Assembly (NCBI GenBank): GCA_028583405.1
Contig: CM053247.1
Coordinates: forward strand, 10,174,946 to 10,238,945
DNA length: 64,000 nt
Direction: 5' to 3'
Source of the DNA: Pogonophryne albipinna
Taxonomy: Eukaryota; Chordata; Actinopteri; Perciformes; Artedidraconidae
Shown here piece by piece: positions 1 to 37,500 of this stretch. Every line of letters starts with the position of its first letter. Position 1 is the first letter of the stretch. The translations under genes were made by a program, and so were the position numbers. The notes below the pieces were generated by a model. It was not told where the DNA came from. It searched no databases and saw only the letters and a list, made by a program, of their open reading frames with translations.

Positions 1-315
1 ACTGAACATTAATCATATTTGAACTGTATGTACATGCACATACAACTTATACCTGCTCTGGTAGCTGCATCATAAAAGTATATACATTTAACATATTTGT
101 ATATATGTACATTCACCAGATCATAGTTTAACTCCAGTTTAACTTGAATTATTTGTTATTTCAATTAATACTGTTAATACATGTTTATTCTTATTTGATT
201 TCTTACTTTTTATTTGACTTTTATTCGTTGAATTCCCGTGTATATTCCATGTGTAAAATCTTTGCTTCTTCTTCTTATTTTGCTGCCTTGACACGTGAAT
301 TTCCTATGGGGATTA
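1..315. other. AT-rich non-coding DNA downstream of bmp2k exon 2
   Basis: This stretch falls inside a bmp2k intron, since the gene continues past the left edge. I see no exon, splice pair or recognisable repeat in it. Confidence 0.5.
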
Positions 316-517
316 TTAAAGGTCCATCTAATCTTTTCTAACCAATCAGAGCAGACTGGGCTCTGGTTTCAGACAGAGGGTGAAAAGAGGTGCTGGAGCA
401 CAGGCAGTATGAGAAAAATAAAGATATATTCGAACACTAAAGCAGGGAAACATGTCACAGTAATGACACAAAATACAATTATGAAATCTGGAAATTAGCA
501 TAATACGGCCCCTTTAA
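316..517 (-). repeat. TTAA-flanked short element (dispersed family)
   Basis: It is bounded by TTAA at 316-319 and 514-517, with similar inverted ends reading AGGTCC and AGGGGCC. The interior, with the phrases GGTTTCAGACAGAGGGT and CAGGCAGTATGAG and an AAACATGTCACAGTA segment, recurs near 59.0-59.2 kb and partly at 10.3-10.6 and 50.1 kb. No coding potential. The TTAA ends suggest a piggyBac-type non-autonomous element; the superfamily is inferred. Confidence 0.6.
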
Positions 518-725
518 AAGGATATGCAGCTAAAACCAAGAATTAGTTTGACACTGCGAAAGAACAGATAAATACAACTGTGTGGAAATCATTCAAATGA
601 TGAGCTTATTATATCATGTTCAACTCCAAAAAACACAGAAGCAAGCTTCTCTTTCAGTAAAGCTTTCAAATCAGACATAACCACACCACAGCGGCACAAT
701 TACACATAGGTTTTTATAGGGTTCA

Positions 726-23911
<23,186 letters not shown>

Positions 23912-24800
23912 ACTTTCCTTTCTCCAAATGCAATCCCTGTTATGAGGGGTTGAGTAACCACACAGTCCAAATTATCTCAGTTTTGTCCGACGTCCCCTAT
24001 CTACTTATCTGAAGTATTTTCTTTTCCTGCATGCTCCGCGTCTGGTTCTTTTGGAGGGACTACTGGCTGTCGGGTGATACGACATGAAAGTACAGTTATT
24101 ATACAGACGTCAGGGGTGGGATGATACTGCACAGTCAGTCTCCAGAAGCTCGTACCAGTGACCGCATACACACATAAATGGCCAAAAGCAAAACACTAAT
24201 GTTCGTTGGCTAATGAGACATCACTGTAGATGGGCCATGCATGGACTCGGCGGTGTGCAGCCAGGAGGCTTCGCCAACAATGAGAAGAAGGCAGGGGAGA
24301 GGCACAACAATGCAGCTGCCACCGTGGTTGATAACACCACTTCTGGCGGAAAGGAATTCCTCCCTTAAATATATCCAGTCCTCCAAAAGTAGCGGCGCCG
24401 CACCACACCCCGCGACCCGTTCACTTCACTCGGGCGAAGCGGCTATGTAGCTTGTTATTAGCTGCTGTAGTTAGCTCGTTACTAGCTACGGTAGTTAGCG
24501 GCTAACGAGATTCGCTAGCAGCCACAGTGGTTCCTCCAATAGCAAATTCGCTCGGAGTGCAGGTGGGCTAACAAAGTAGGCAGCCCGAACCTCACACAAG
24601 TAAGGGTCCGCGTCTCCCCAGAAGCCCTTCCGGCTAAGGCGTGTTCATTCGGGTCACCTGTGTCATCTCCACTAACTCACATTTGGGTCATTTTTAGTGA
24701 AGCTTCGTGAAAGCTAAAACTCCTCAGCGGTAGGATACAACATAAGGGTGGTTTGTTATTTACCCAGAGTGACAACCTAACCTGACGTGGCCCCGCCCCC
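23912..24800 (-). promoter_or_regulatory. bmp2k: bmp2k 5'UTR and CpG-rich promoter region
   Basis: The region upstream of the ATG is richer in CG dinucleotides than its surroundings, with CCCCGCGACCCG at about 24.41 kb and the GC-box-like GGCCCCGCCCCCTGCC near 24.79 kb. No TATA box is obvious, consistent with a CpG-type housekeeping promoter. The transcription start cannot be placed from sequence alone. Confidence 0.5.
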
Positions 24801-27120
24801 TGCCATTGTTATGATTGGTTTATGAGAAGAATGTATGGAAGCCACATTTATACAAGAGAGAAACACTATTGAATGAACTTGTAGATGAATAAAATAATGA
24901 GGAATATTTTTCAAGTAAACAAAATGCCAACATTATAAAATAGTAAATAGTTCTCTATTCAGTTCTCTATTCAAGTGTATAATACTTTGGATTTGAACTG
25001 AAGTCTCTTAAATTTGGATGACATAGTGCACCCTTTTACTGTTCTTAAATGATCACTTATTAACCTCTTGTGTCAAAACATACTGTACCTAATACCTATC
25101 AAATATATATATTATATATGTCATTTATCGAGCACAATGTACTGCGGTAAAATGTTACCTTTCCAATAAAAACATAATCTTAACTTAATTCTCAGACAAA
25201 CTAATCTGATAGCAACAAATAAGGGATTTAAACCTTGAGAACAATATGTATCTTCCAAAATCAATTATATCCTCAAGTGACCATTAAACCAAAAAAAGGT
25301 CTATTGACCCAGACGACAGACAATTCAAAATGATGAACACACCACAGAATAAGAATTGAAATGGTTGATTCACCTGAAACAAAAAAAAGCGTTTTAATAT
25401 GGTGACCCCGCATGAGTGGTAAAACAAAAACTATAACTGCTGTACATGTTTTTACACTGTTCAATGCCATAACTTTAAAGCATGTCCTTTCCTTAGGGGC
25501 AATGGACTTCCCTAAGAAACACCCAGAAAATGCTGATCTATAAAAGCATGGCATAAGTGAAAGACCAAGCTGTCTGGTTGAAGGAAATTCGCTAAACAGA
25601 CTGGAAAGAATTAAGTGCATGTTTAAATAAACAAACCTCAGGCTACACCAAAGTCATGCGTTGTCCTCAGTCACATTTATGTAAATTGTTAAACATCCTA
25701 TCTTTGTGTCTTTGTTCTGCCTGTTAAACAGTGCTGGTCTTTTTTAAGGCTATAACTTCCTCAGTTTGTGTTAACTGATCTTACAACACCCCCTTTGATT
25801 TTAATGATCATCTGCAGTGGAAAAACAATGTACATTTTCACCAGGCACTGCCAATGAGGAAGTGGTGTGATAACTGCCTCTGTGAACCAAAGGCTTTATG
25901 AACAAAGGCATGTGTGGAGGCTGGAGAGTCGACCTCATACTCATACACAATTTCAATCTTTTGTGGTCTAACTCGATTTCAACATCCCCCTAAAGTAACC
26001 TTTGTTCTCTTTACATCAGCAACTAGAGGTGAAAAAGGTCTACTTTGGGTAAATGGTCACCATAAGCACATTCAGGTCAATGGTTACAGAGGGAGCACAT
26101 GGCTGAGATGGGGATTACATAAGAGATGAGGAGGAGCACAGTAGAATCACATGACTCTTCAAACCTCCATGTCTGGACACATCCTGTTTCTGCAGGGGGG
26201 GATCTTTCCTCTCTGACACACTTACCATTGTCTGGCTGAGTGTGAGGTGTATGCTGCCACCTGTTGATGTTTAAATACACAATTGCACACAGAAACTTTC
26301 AATACAGGAATATCCTCATTCAGCAAGTAAATATATCAAGAAACATCCATCATTCTGGGTTGTCGAGCAGAAAACTGAACCAGTTCTCAGGCTGACCTCT
26401 GACCTACTGGAAGTTTTGGGCGCAGTCAAGATAACTTTCCAACACAAGTTTGCTTCTACTGTACCAACATTAAGAGCAGAAAAAACACCAACCTTTCAAA
26501 TCAGGATTTCCTTTTTTTAACGTAATTTCAAAAGCCCTAAGAATATATTTTCTCACTCATCTTTTTATTATGAGTCATCAGCTGAAGTAAATGGACCTGA
26601 AAAACCAGATAAAATACAATGAGGACAAATGAACTGGACCTTGAAGTTTGTTTTGGACACATGGCTTCCATGGCAAATATAAATGAACCACTCATAGTCA
26701 AGAGGTTGGACTAAGTTCTGTTTGACATAAGAAGTAGTCGTTGCACTCACATACCAAGTCAAAACGGACTGAAGTCCTGAGTCCTAATCTTTGAGTTTGC
26801 GTCATAACAATTTCTTCCAGCACATTTTTTATATAGCATTTCAGTTTTTGTTAATACAAATACATAATTTGTATCTTTGAGCTTGATGGATGGCAGCAGG
26901 TATTTTCAAGTCAAACAGCTCAAACCCAAATAAAGTCACAAGTCATTAAGTCAAATTGCAAGTCTTGTTCTATTTTGTCGAGTCAAGTCATTGACTATGT
27001 GACTTGAATTTTAACCAACAGAAAAGTATTTAAACAATTATCACACCTTTCAAAAATCAGGAAAAGCCAACTCTTCTAAAGTTGCTGTATATGTGAAGGT
27101 GAGTTCAAGGATTTCATTTG
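24801..27120. other. Intergenic bmp2k-anxa3, part 1
   Basis: AT-rich, no supported gene. A degenerate GACTTGA/AAGTC-rich stretch at 26755-27005 resembles the subterminal repeats of the hAT copy at 12400-13808 and may be an old relative. Confidence 0.45.
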
Positions 27121-27138
27121 GCCTTACCATTTTTTTTA

Positions 27139-27380
27139 GGGCACAAAGGCCACATTACATTACATGTCACTTGTTAGATGCTTTTATCCAAAGCGACTTA
27201 CATACTCAGTACTGTGGACAATCCCCACAGGAGCAATTTGGGGTGAAGTGTCTCAGGGACACAACGACATGCTGACTGCAGTGCGACTCGAACTTCCTAT
27301 CCTCTGAATCGAAGATCAGCACACTAACCCACTGAGCAGTAACCCACTGAGCCACAGCCTTCCCTGGCCACATTGCCTGG
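27139..27380 (+). repeat. Teleost dispersed repeat (CTTTTATCCAAAGCGACTTAC)
   Basis: The phrase ATGCTTTTATCCAAAGCGAC, followed by GGGACACAACGACATGCTGA and a GAACTTCCTATCCTCTG segment, is a very common interspersed sequence in fish genomes. I recognise the consensus but do not assign a superfamily. Confidence 0.65.
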
Positions 27381-27749
27381 CCACATGCTAGGGGCACATA
27401 GGCTATTGAGGGAAAAATTATGATTTGGAGATTACAAATAAATAACTTTTCTGAAAAACACATGAATGACACGGAAAACAAATCACTTTTTTAATATCAA
27501 TAATGGCAAACATTATAATCATATAGGCCTATGCCTCCTTAGTATTACCGTATACAAAATGAAATACTCTACTTTGAATAATTAGTGTTTGGTATGTTTT
27601 CTATCTACTACTTCTCCCATTCACAACTCCGAAATCAAATCAAAAAATCTAAAATTATATTAATATGTAACAAATATATTCAATTTCAGAGCAGAAGAAA
27701 CAGCCTTCAAGGGTCAAACTCTGCACATAAATCATTCAGCAATGCAAAA

Positions 27750-27752
<3 letters not shown>

Positions 27753-27785
<33 letters not shown>
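27753..27785 (+). repeat. (TG)n microsatellite
   Basis: About 16 TG units. Confidence 0.9.
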
Positions 27786-27791
<6 letters not shown>

Positions 27792-27829
27792 GTCTCTTTA
27801 ATAAATTTTTTCAACTTGAGCGTCAAATT

Positions 27830-28620
27830 CGTGTGACGTGTTCTCCCGGTAGCCAATCAGCAGTGAGGATCTCAGCCGAAGTTGAATCAGAAAACCAAAA
27901 CATCAGCCGTTAGCTGTTAGCACACAGAGCTCACAACTCCTCATATCTGTTCAGAAACTGGACAAAAGTTAAACAATGAACAAAACACAGACTGTCTGTG
28001 TCATGGCGAATACAGTCGCTGCTTTATTTCTGTCTTTAGGACGTTGTTGTGAGTTTGGACGGAGCAGCTACAACGTTAGCTTAGCCTGATCGATCCGATC
28101 TCCATTCAGAAAACACGCATTTTAAAAGGTGTTTCGCCTGCCGTCTGTCTGCACACTTGTCAAAGCATTAATTCATGGTTTTTACTAACCGTTATCAGTA
28201 TGTTGTTACTTCGGCATCCTTTTAAAACGTGTATTACAATTAAATCACGGTCAAATATGTTAATTTTGTTGTAGTTGGTTTCCACCACAGTATTTACATG
28301 GATATAAGCCCCGCCCCCTCTCCAGCGCGTCCTGTTTGAATGACAGGAGTAAACAGCTGACAGCCGCGGTGAAACTCCAGTGATTAGAGCAATGCGAATA
28401 TTCGCATCTCGTCCGGTTTGAACGCAGCATAATGCATTTCAGAGACCAGACCACTGCTCTGACGCTTTTAAAGCAATTTCGAGATTTTAACAGTGTGAGG
28501 GGCACAAAGGCCATGGTGGCCGTAGGACGTAGCCTACAATTATTTGTGGGGCATAAAGGCCAGACCGAGGGGCAACGACGGCCATGGCTGTCATGGCCGC
28601 CGTGAAATTCCTACCATAAT
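27830..28620. other. GC-richer intergenic block with CCAAT and GC-box motifs
   Basis: Contains GTAGCCAATCAGCAGTGAGG, a GCCCCGCCCCCTCTCC string near 28.31 kb, and a 37-codon frame at 27976-28089 starting MNKTQTVCVMANTVAALF. GGGGCACAAAGGCC occurs at the right and a near copy at 27138, suggesting that the whole 27.1-28.6 kb interval is mobile-element DNA rather than a gene. Not resolved. Confidence 0.35.
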
Positions 28621-29166
28621 AATAACCTTTTCACATTTAAAATCCCTGTGTCCTTAATTTACCCAACCACAATCCTTGCTTAGTCTCTGTTCATCCTCAA
28701 ACACAGTGATGGTGATGCTTTATTTCTGAATGGCAGTCCAGTTTATGAATGAAGACTCTTCACTTTGGAAGAATGTAATTGTGAACTATTTGAAGGGGTA
28801 TGCTCTAGAATTATTGTCCGTTACACTTGACAGTTGGTAACAAACAACACTTTGGAGTCTGCTGTGCACCGAGTGTGGATGAACTTGGCCTACATCTCTT
28901 AGTTTTCCCCTGTGAATTTCATTTAATTTTCATTTCAGAGCACATTGTCACAGAATAATGAGTTACAAATTTGAGGCTTCATGCAGTCTGATACAAAGAA
29001 CTGGAGTAATGCAAAGCACAATACTTTATTAGTATGCTGACAAAGCTATTGGTGGGAATGCCCAAGGCAATGTGATCATTGTTACCGTCTTGTCTGAATC
29101 AAGCAGTGTTTCTCCTGTATCTGTAAACCTGCCAGGCAAGAACGGCCAGGACAAAACTTATTTATA
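28621..29166. other. Intergenic, no recognisable element
   Basis: Nothing supported. Confidence 0.5.
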
Positions 29167-29168
29167 TA

Positions 29169-30763
<1,595 letters not shown>

Positions 30764-30799
30764 TATATGTAGGCTAAATGCCAAATTAAAGCCAAATAT

Positions 30800-31254
30800 C
30801 CATTCCACTGTTGTCCTTACATTAATCTCTGGAGCTAAATCCCTTACTTTTACTCCACTAGATTTATTTAATACCTTTACTTACTTTGCAGATTTGGATT
30901 AGAGAAGTGAAATTATTCAACTCTTAAATCAGACTTTAGTTACACCTGAGTACATTCACAATCCTCCCTGCAGTATACAATGTCATTATAACTAGCTGCA
31001 CCTTTACCAGCATTGCTAACACTTTAATGCATCAATAATTATAATCAAAACCTATAATATATATTATTCTGAAATGGACCAATCTACATGAGTACGTACT
31101 TTTACTTTTGGTTCGTTAAGTATATTTTATTAGAAATACTTTTGTACATTTAGTTGAGTAACATTTTGAATGCAGGACTTTGACTTGTAACAGAGTATTC
31201 CTGGTACTTCTACTTTTACTTAAGTACAATATCTGAGTACTTCTCCCACCTCTG
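30800..31254 (-). mobile_element. hAT-like MITE fragment (CAGAGGTGGGAGAAGTACTC end)
   Basis: Reading the minus strand from 31254, CAGAGGTGGGAGAAGTACTC is followed by TTACTTAAGTAAAAGT-like steps, typical of a widespread fish hAT family. The other end is not visible; it appears eroded next to the Tc1 copy. Confidence 0.6.
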
Positions 31255-31629
31255 GTGATCAACAGCTGTTTGCGTGTTTACAGAGTTTAGACGCTGTAAG
31301 GTGAAGCTCCTTTCCACAGCATTGGCCTGGTGATGGTTCTTTTCATCTCTTTTTTGCCGTACCAGGTGAATACAGTTGGTCAACTGTCACTGTTGGCACA
31401 GTTAGCCTGTTCATAATTGCTAGTGTTTTGTCAGTATATATGAAATTTACAGCTTATCTGCAATAATATCCGAAGGTATCATGCAATCACATTGTTAAAA
31501 ATTATCCAGTAAAACGTACGTTTTAGGTAACTTTCCAACAACAGTTATCACAGATAAGCGTTTTAAAATATATTTGTGCTGATAACTGGTAACATTGTGT
31601 TTTAGTGTAAGACTGGATATGCGGGTTGT

Positions 31630-31767
<138 letters not shown>

Positions 31768-31853
31768 ATTTGAAGATGTATAAATGTAGGCCTGATACTG
31801 TACCTCCCTTCCTGTTTTCCTTCATTTCAGATAATGAGGAAGGTCGGGGGTTG

Positions 31854-33240
<1,387 letters not shown>

Positions 33241-33432
33241 TTAAAGGGGCCCTATTATGCTAATTTACAGGTTGATATTTGTACTTTCTGCTTCTCCTGT
33301 GACATGTTTCCATGGTGTGTGGGAGAGGGAACTTTGGGATGTTAGCCTTTGCAGACCATGTATATGCACACAAACCTATAACACACTACAGGAAAGGAAC
33401 AACCCCAAAAGGCACAATAGGGCCTCTTTTAA
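33241..33432. mobile_element. Complete short TTAA element
   Basis: TTAA (33241-33244), then AGGGGCCCTATTATGC at the left; GCACAATAGGGCCTCT and a TTTTAA border (TTAA at 33429-33432) at the right. The interior includes CTTTGGGATGTTAGCC and AACCTATAACACACTACAGG. About 190 bp, non-coding; the clearest copy for defining the family ends. Confidence 0.75.
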
Positions 33433-34194
33433 AACAACTATCACCAGCTGTGAGTAATTCATGAGGGATAAATTCAACGAGGGGAATTATAAAGAGTTGA
33501 TAATTCTGAAACAGAGATCAAATAGAATTGATCTCATTGCTGACAGGTACGAGAGCCACATTACTGCGTGTTAAAATGTGAATTACTCTTCTTAAAAGTA
33601 CCCACTGTACACTACAGTAATGCCTCCTTAAAACATGTATTCCGTTGACTTCTAGTGAAATTAGTTTCTTATATTAGTCTAATTGTTTTGGTGTAGCCCT
33701 GTTTCACAGTAAAAAAAACAATTACAAATATTTTCCTTGAATCTCTTGGGAAGTAACCTGTAATGAAGAAAGTGTATGCGTACTTATAGTATTATAGGGG
33801 AATTTTTTTTATTTAAAAATATCGTACGTATTAATTTTCTTGGTGGAATTGAATTAATATAGAAGTTTAAAGTTCAGCTGACTTGCTGAGTCCTTCATGT
33901 CTAATGTTCTTTTTGCTTGAAAGTTATTTGTATTATCCGTTGTTTGCACAAGATAAGAAACTATTTGTATTTATTTTAAAAGCAAATATTATTAAATTAT
34001 TCCAAAATGTAAGACCCTTAAAATAATTATTATAATAAATTGCCAATAAAGCACTACATTAACATTGTATGATGTGTTTTCACTGATGTATTTATCATTA
34101 AGTTGCATTTATGTCAATACATTCGCATGCATATCACAATTCAACAAATCACAGACAACTCAAAGCCACTGTCCAAATTTCAATCAATTATTTT
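33433..34194. other. Intergenic, downstream of anxa3
   Basis: AT-rich; nothing recognised. Confidence 0.5.
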
Positions 34195-34200
34195 TTTAAT
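34195..34200 (-). terminator. anxa3: Candidate anxa3 polyadenylation signal (ATTAAA)
   Basis: On the minus strand ATTAAA lies about 320 nt after the distal stop codon and is followed by A/T-rich then T-rich sequence. No AATAAA is seen closer on that strand. The call rests on position and motif only. Confidence 0.35.
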
Positions 34201-34515
34201 CCATTTACCAATACACTGAAGAATGTCATACAAAAAAAAAAAAAAAGGGCCTCCTTATGCAATTTACAGTTCGAATAACACGATGAACAAACGTTTTTTT
34301 TCTTTTTCTATATTTGTAATCCACAATCTCCATAAACTAAACAACTCGTCATTATTTGGTTTTAAGTAGAAATGTCCTTTTTCAATAAATAACGTTTTTA
34401 AGCTTCTGAGTAGAGCAGCTGTTTCCTCGAGCATTTCAAAAGACCTGTGGATACTCTCGTTGACAAGGATGATAAAAATGAAAATACAGCCGTAGAGAGC
34501 AAAAGCCTCTCGATG

Positions 34516-34578
34516 TTAGTCATCATCTCCTCCGCACATTTTTAGCAGACTCTTTTCCCATTTCCCTCGGCAATCAGA
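34516..34578 (-). CDS. anxa3: anxa3 distal terminal exon (A)
   Basis: After CTGTTTCAG it encodes [20 protein letters not shown] and TAA. The LLKMCGGDD tail is closest to human ANXA3 (LLKICGGDD), so I take this as the canonical end. The usual SDTSGDY start of this segment is altered to SDCRGKW, but D322, the acidic calcium ligand, is kept. Confidence 0.88.
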   Translation of the reverse strand, partial: SDCRGKWEKSLLKMCGGDDD

Positions 34579-37500
34579 CTGAAACAGAACAGAATTTGAT
34601 AATAAGACTTCAGTTGACATCTTCAAGTTCGAAATCAGAATTTTAAGATTTCTCATTAGATTATTAACTATTTTTTTACAAGTATACAACATGTCTTTCT
34701 GTCGACAAAAAACAAGTTACAGGTTAGTAGGACGTGAGTTCAAGAGGAAGCAGATTCTTCTTGTCCTCAGGTAGAGCTCGTGTTAGTTAGTCCTCTCCTC
34801 CACAGATGGCCATCACACACTCCCCAAGGCTGTCCGACAGATCTGACTGAGGACACAGCAACACAGGCGAGGAGAACAGAGTCTTCACAACACATTTACC
34901 CTCAGTGGTGGAATGTAACTAGGTACTTTAACTCAAGTATTATTGTTAGGCACTTCACTTAATCATTTCGATTTCATGCTGCATATTATTAATTATAAAT
35001 TAATATTGGGAAATATTGTAGTTTTTACCCTTTTATTTCTCTGCTTCAGTTGAGTACACGATGACTCGTATTTCTACACTGTGGTACTTTGTATTTTACT
35101 GCAGTAAAAGATCATCATAGACATGGATGAGTACTTGCTCCACTAATGGTGAAAAGCATTTTCTATCATTTAGAGAATGATGATTTGTAATAGTTTAATT
35201 GACTAAAACTAAGATGAGCATGGGAGGTATAATTGTTGAATGATGATTACAATTCATTTTAGAGTATAAGGTGGTTATATTTCACACGGACATTGTGCGT
35301 TACAGCAGTAGAAACTTGCTACCTTACCCTTAGTTTGGCTACATTTCTAATATTAGAGCTGTTCTCTACGGTGGCCGAGAGGTGCAACCGGTTACAGCGG
35401 CCCCAAACACTTCCATTGGGAGAAACGCACTGCAGCTTTAAAAACGATGCAAATATAAAAAGGCAAATTGGCCAGACACATACCACTGAAGAAATATCTT
35501 CACCAACTTGACGAAGCATGCGCAGCGTTTACTCAAAGCACTGCATATAAACGCTGAAACTAATGAAAGGCCGTTGTAGCACGTTTGCACCTGTTGACCG
35601 CCGTAGCTCCACAAGTAAGAACACTTTTTAAAGTCTTCTTTACTTTTGAAAAACAGCTAGATTCAGCAGTGTATTGTACGTAGTCCCTTTGCGTCCCTTT
35701 CTATTATTCTGTTTTCAGATACCTTCAACAAACTTTCACAAGCGAAGGCCAAACAGCGTGGACATTTTCACAAAAAGGGTGCAAAAATAAAAAAACACAA
35801 CAGTCAGACAACTCCCAACATTTAACATAAATCAGACGACATATACGTCACCAATAAACATTTAAAGATTCCCAAAGTTAGTAACATGAGTTTTATGTCA
35901 TATGGAGAATGCTCCTGTTACCCGCGGATTAGTCATCTTTAGTCTGTGTGTCTCATAGGACCTCTTGACTATTCAAACAACTACTTAAAAAAGTCAATAG
36001 TGCTTGACAGATAATAGTCCTATAATTACTTCCCATTACAGTAAATCCTTGTATGTACAGTGACCTCACCTCAATGGCAGAGTGCAGAGAGTACTCGTAG
36101 AGTTTCTTGAACTCGGCTCTGATGTCCAGCATATCGATCTCAGAGCGGCCCACCATGATCCGGTTCAGAGTCGACTCGTCTGTTCCTCCACCCTGACAAA
36201 ACACATGGAAAAAACTATTTGATGAAATAACTACTGACTTTTCTGTCAATGTATAAAACAAGATCACTTCTAGTAGATTAGGAGGCCACTGCGGGGGTAC
36301 GGGTAGAAGGCTGTGTACTAAATATTTTAGTGTTTATTGTATCGACTCTGAAAATATACTTAAAATGTTCAGTATCCATACTACATTACGTTTTCTTTAG
36401 GTGTGTAGTGCAGCAGTGCAATGCTTAAGGTAATTGGAACTTTGGGATTTTAGCGTTTGCAGACCATTTACATGCACAAAAACCTATATCACACACTACA
36501 GGAAAGAGAAAACCCCAAAAAGCATAAGAGGGCCTCTTTAAGTGGGAGAACAATTTAGGAATTTTAAAAGGTAGGAGATAATTTATTTGACATTTCTCAC
36601 TGCTGAACAGCCATATAAGTCAACAACAGGATTTAAGTAAGCCAATGTGTGAGAGCCTTCCATTGGACAATGACTGCAGTGATTCATATGTTCCAGCAGG
36701 CAACACGTTATGCGGTGAGTAGCTTCTCTTTCCTTGGTCTCTGCTACATCCTTTTAATAAAAACTGTTTGTTCACCTTCATGCTCTCATACAGGCGCTCT
36801 GCAAAGAAGGCCGGTATGCTCTTCACACATTTCACTGGAGGAGTACAAACGTTTAAAACAACAATGTGGTTACAAGTTGATTTTATACAAAAGTAAAAAG
36901 CTATAAGAAAGAAGACATTTCTCCCATAAGAGACTATTGAAGATTTCATTCTGTGAAGACTTTCCACAAGTTGTTGTACATATAACATGTAAAGCACACA
37001 TGTAAAGCACACATGTTCAGCACACACCTATAGCCACCAGGAGTTCCTCCAGCTCCCCTGACATCTCTCCTTCGATGCTGTGCTGCAGAGTCTTTCCACT
37101 GATGTTCTTGTATTCAACAAGAGCTACACAAAAGAAAAAGTGTCAGTTTACAATTCCAAATTGACCATTGTATGTGTTCTAGTTCTAAACACAGTGTAAA
37201 CTCAATGTGACGTACTTCGTCTCAGTTGAGGTATACTTCTGTTGCAGAGGATGTCAACAAATTTAGTTTCATCCGTGCCCCACTTCTTCTCCCCAGCATC
37301 GTAAAGGGTCTGGACAGAATAGATTAATTGTATGTTTATTACTTTGCTTAAAGTCATCTCACATATGTTTTGTCATTTATACAGTTTTTTTATGTGTAGT
37401 TTTCAAGGCGGATTTGAAGAGGAATAAAACATGAGAAAGCCACTGGTGTCTGCCTGTGCTAAAGGGAATTATAATCAGGGCCCGTTACATGATATATTCC

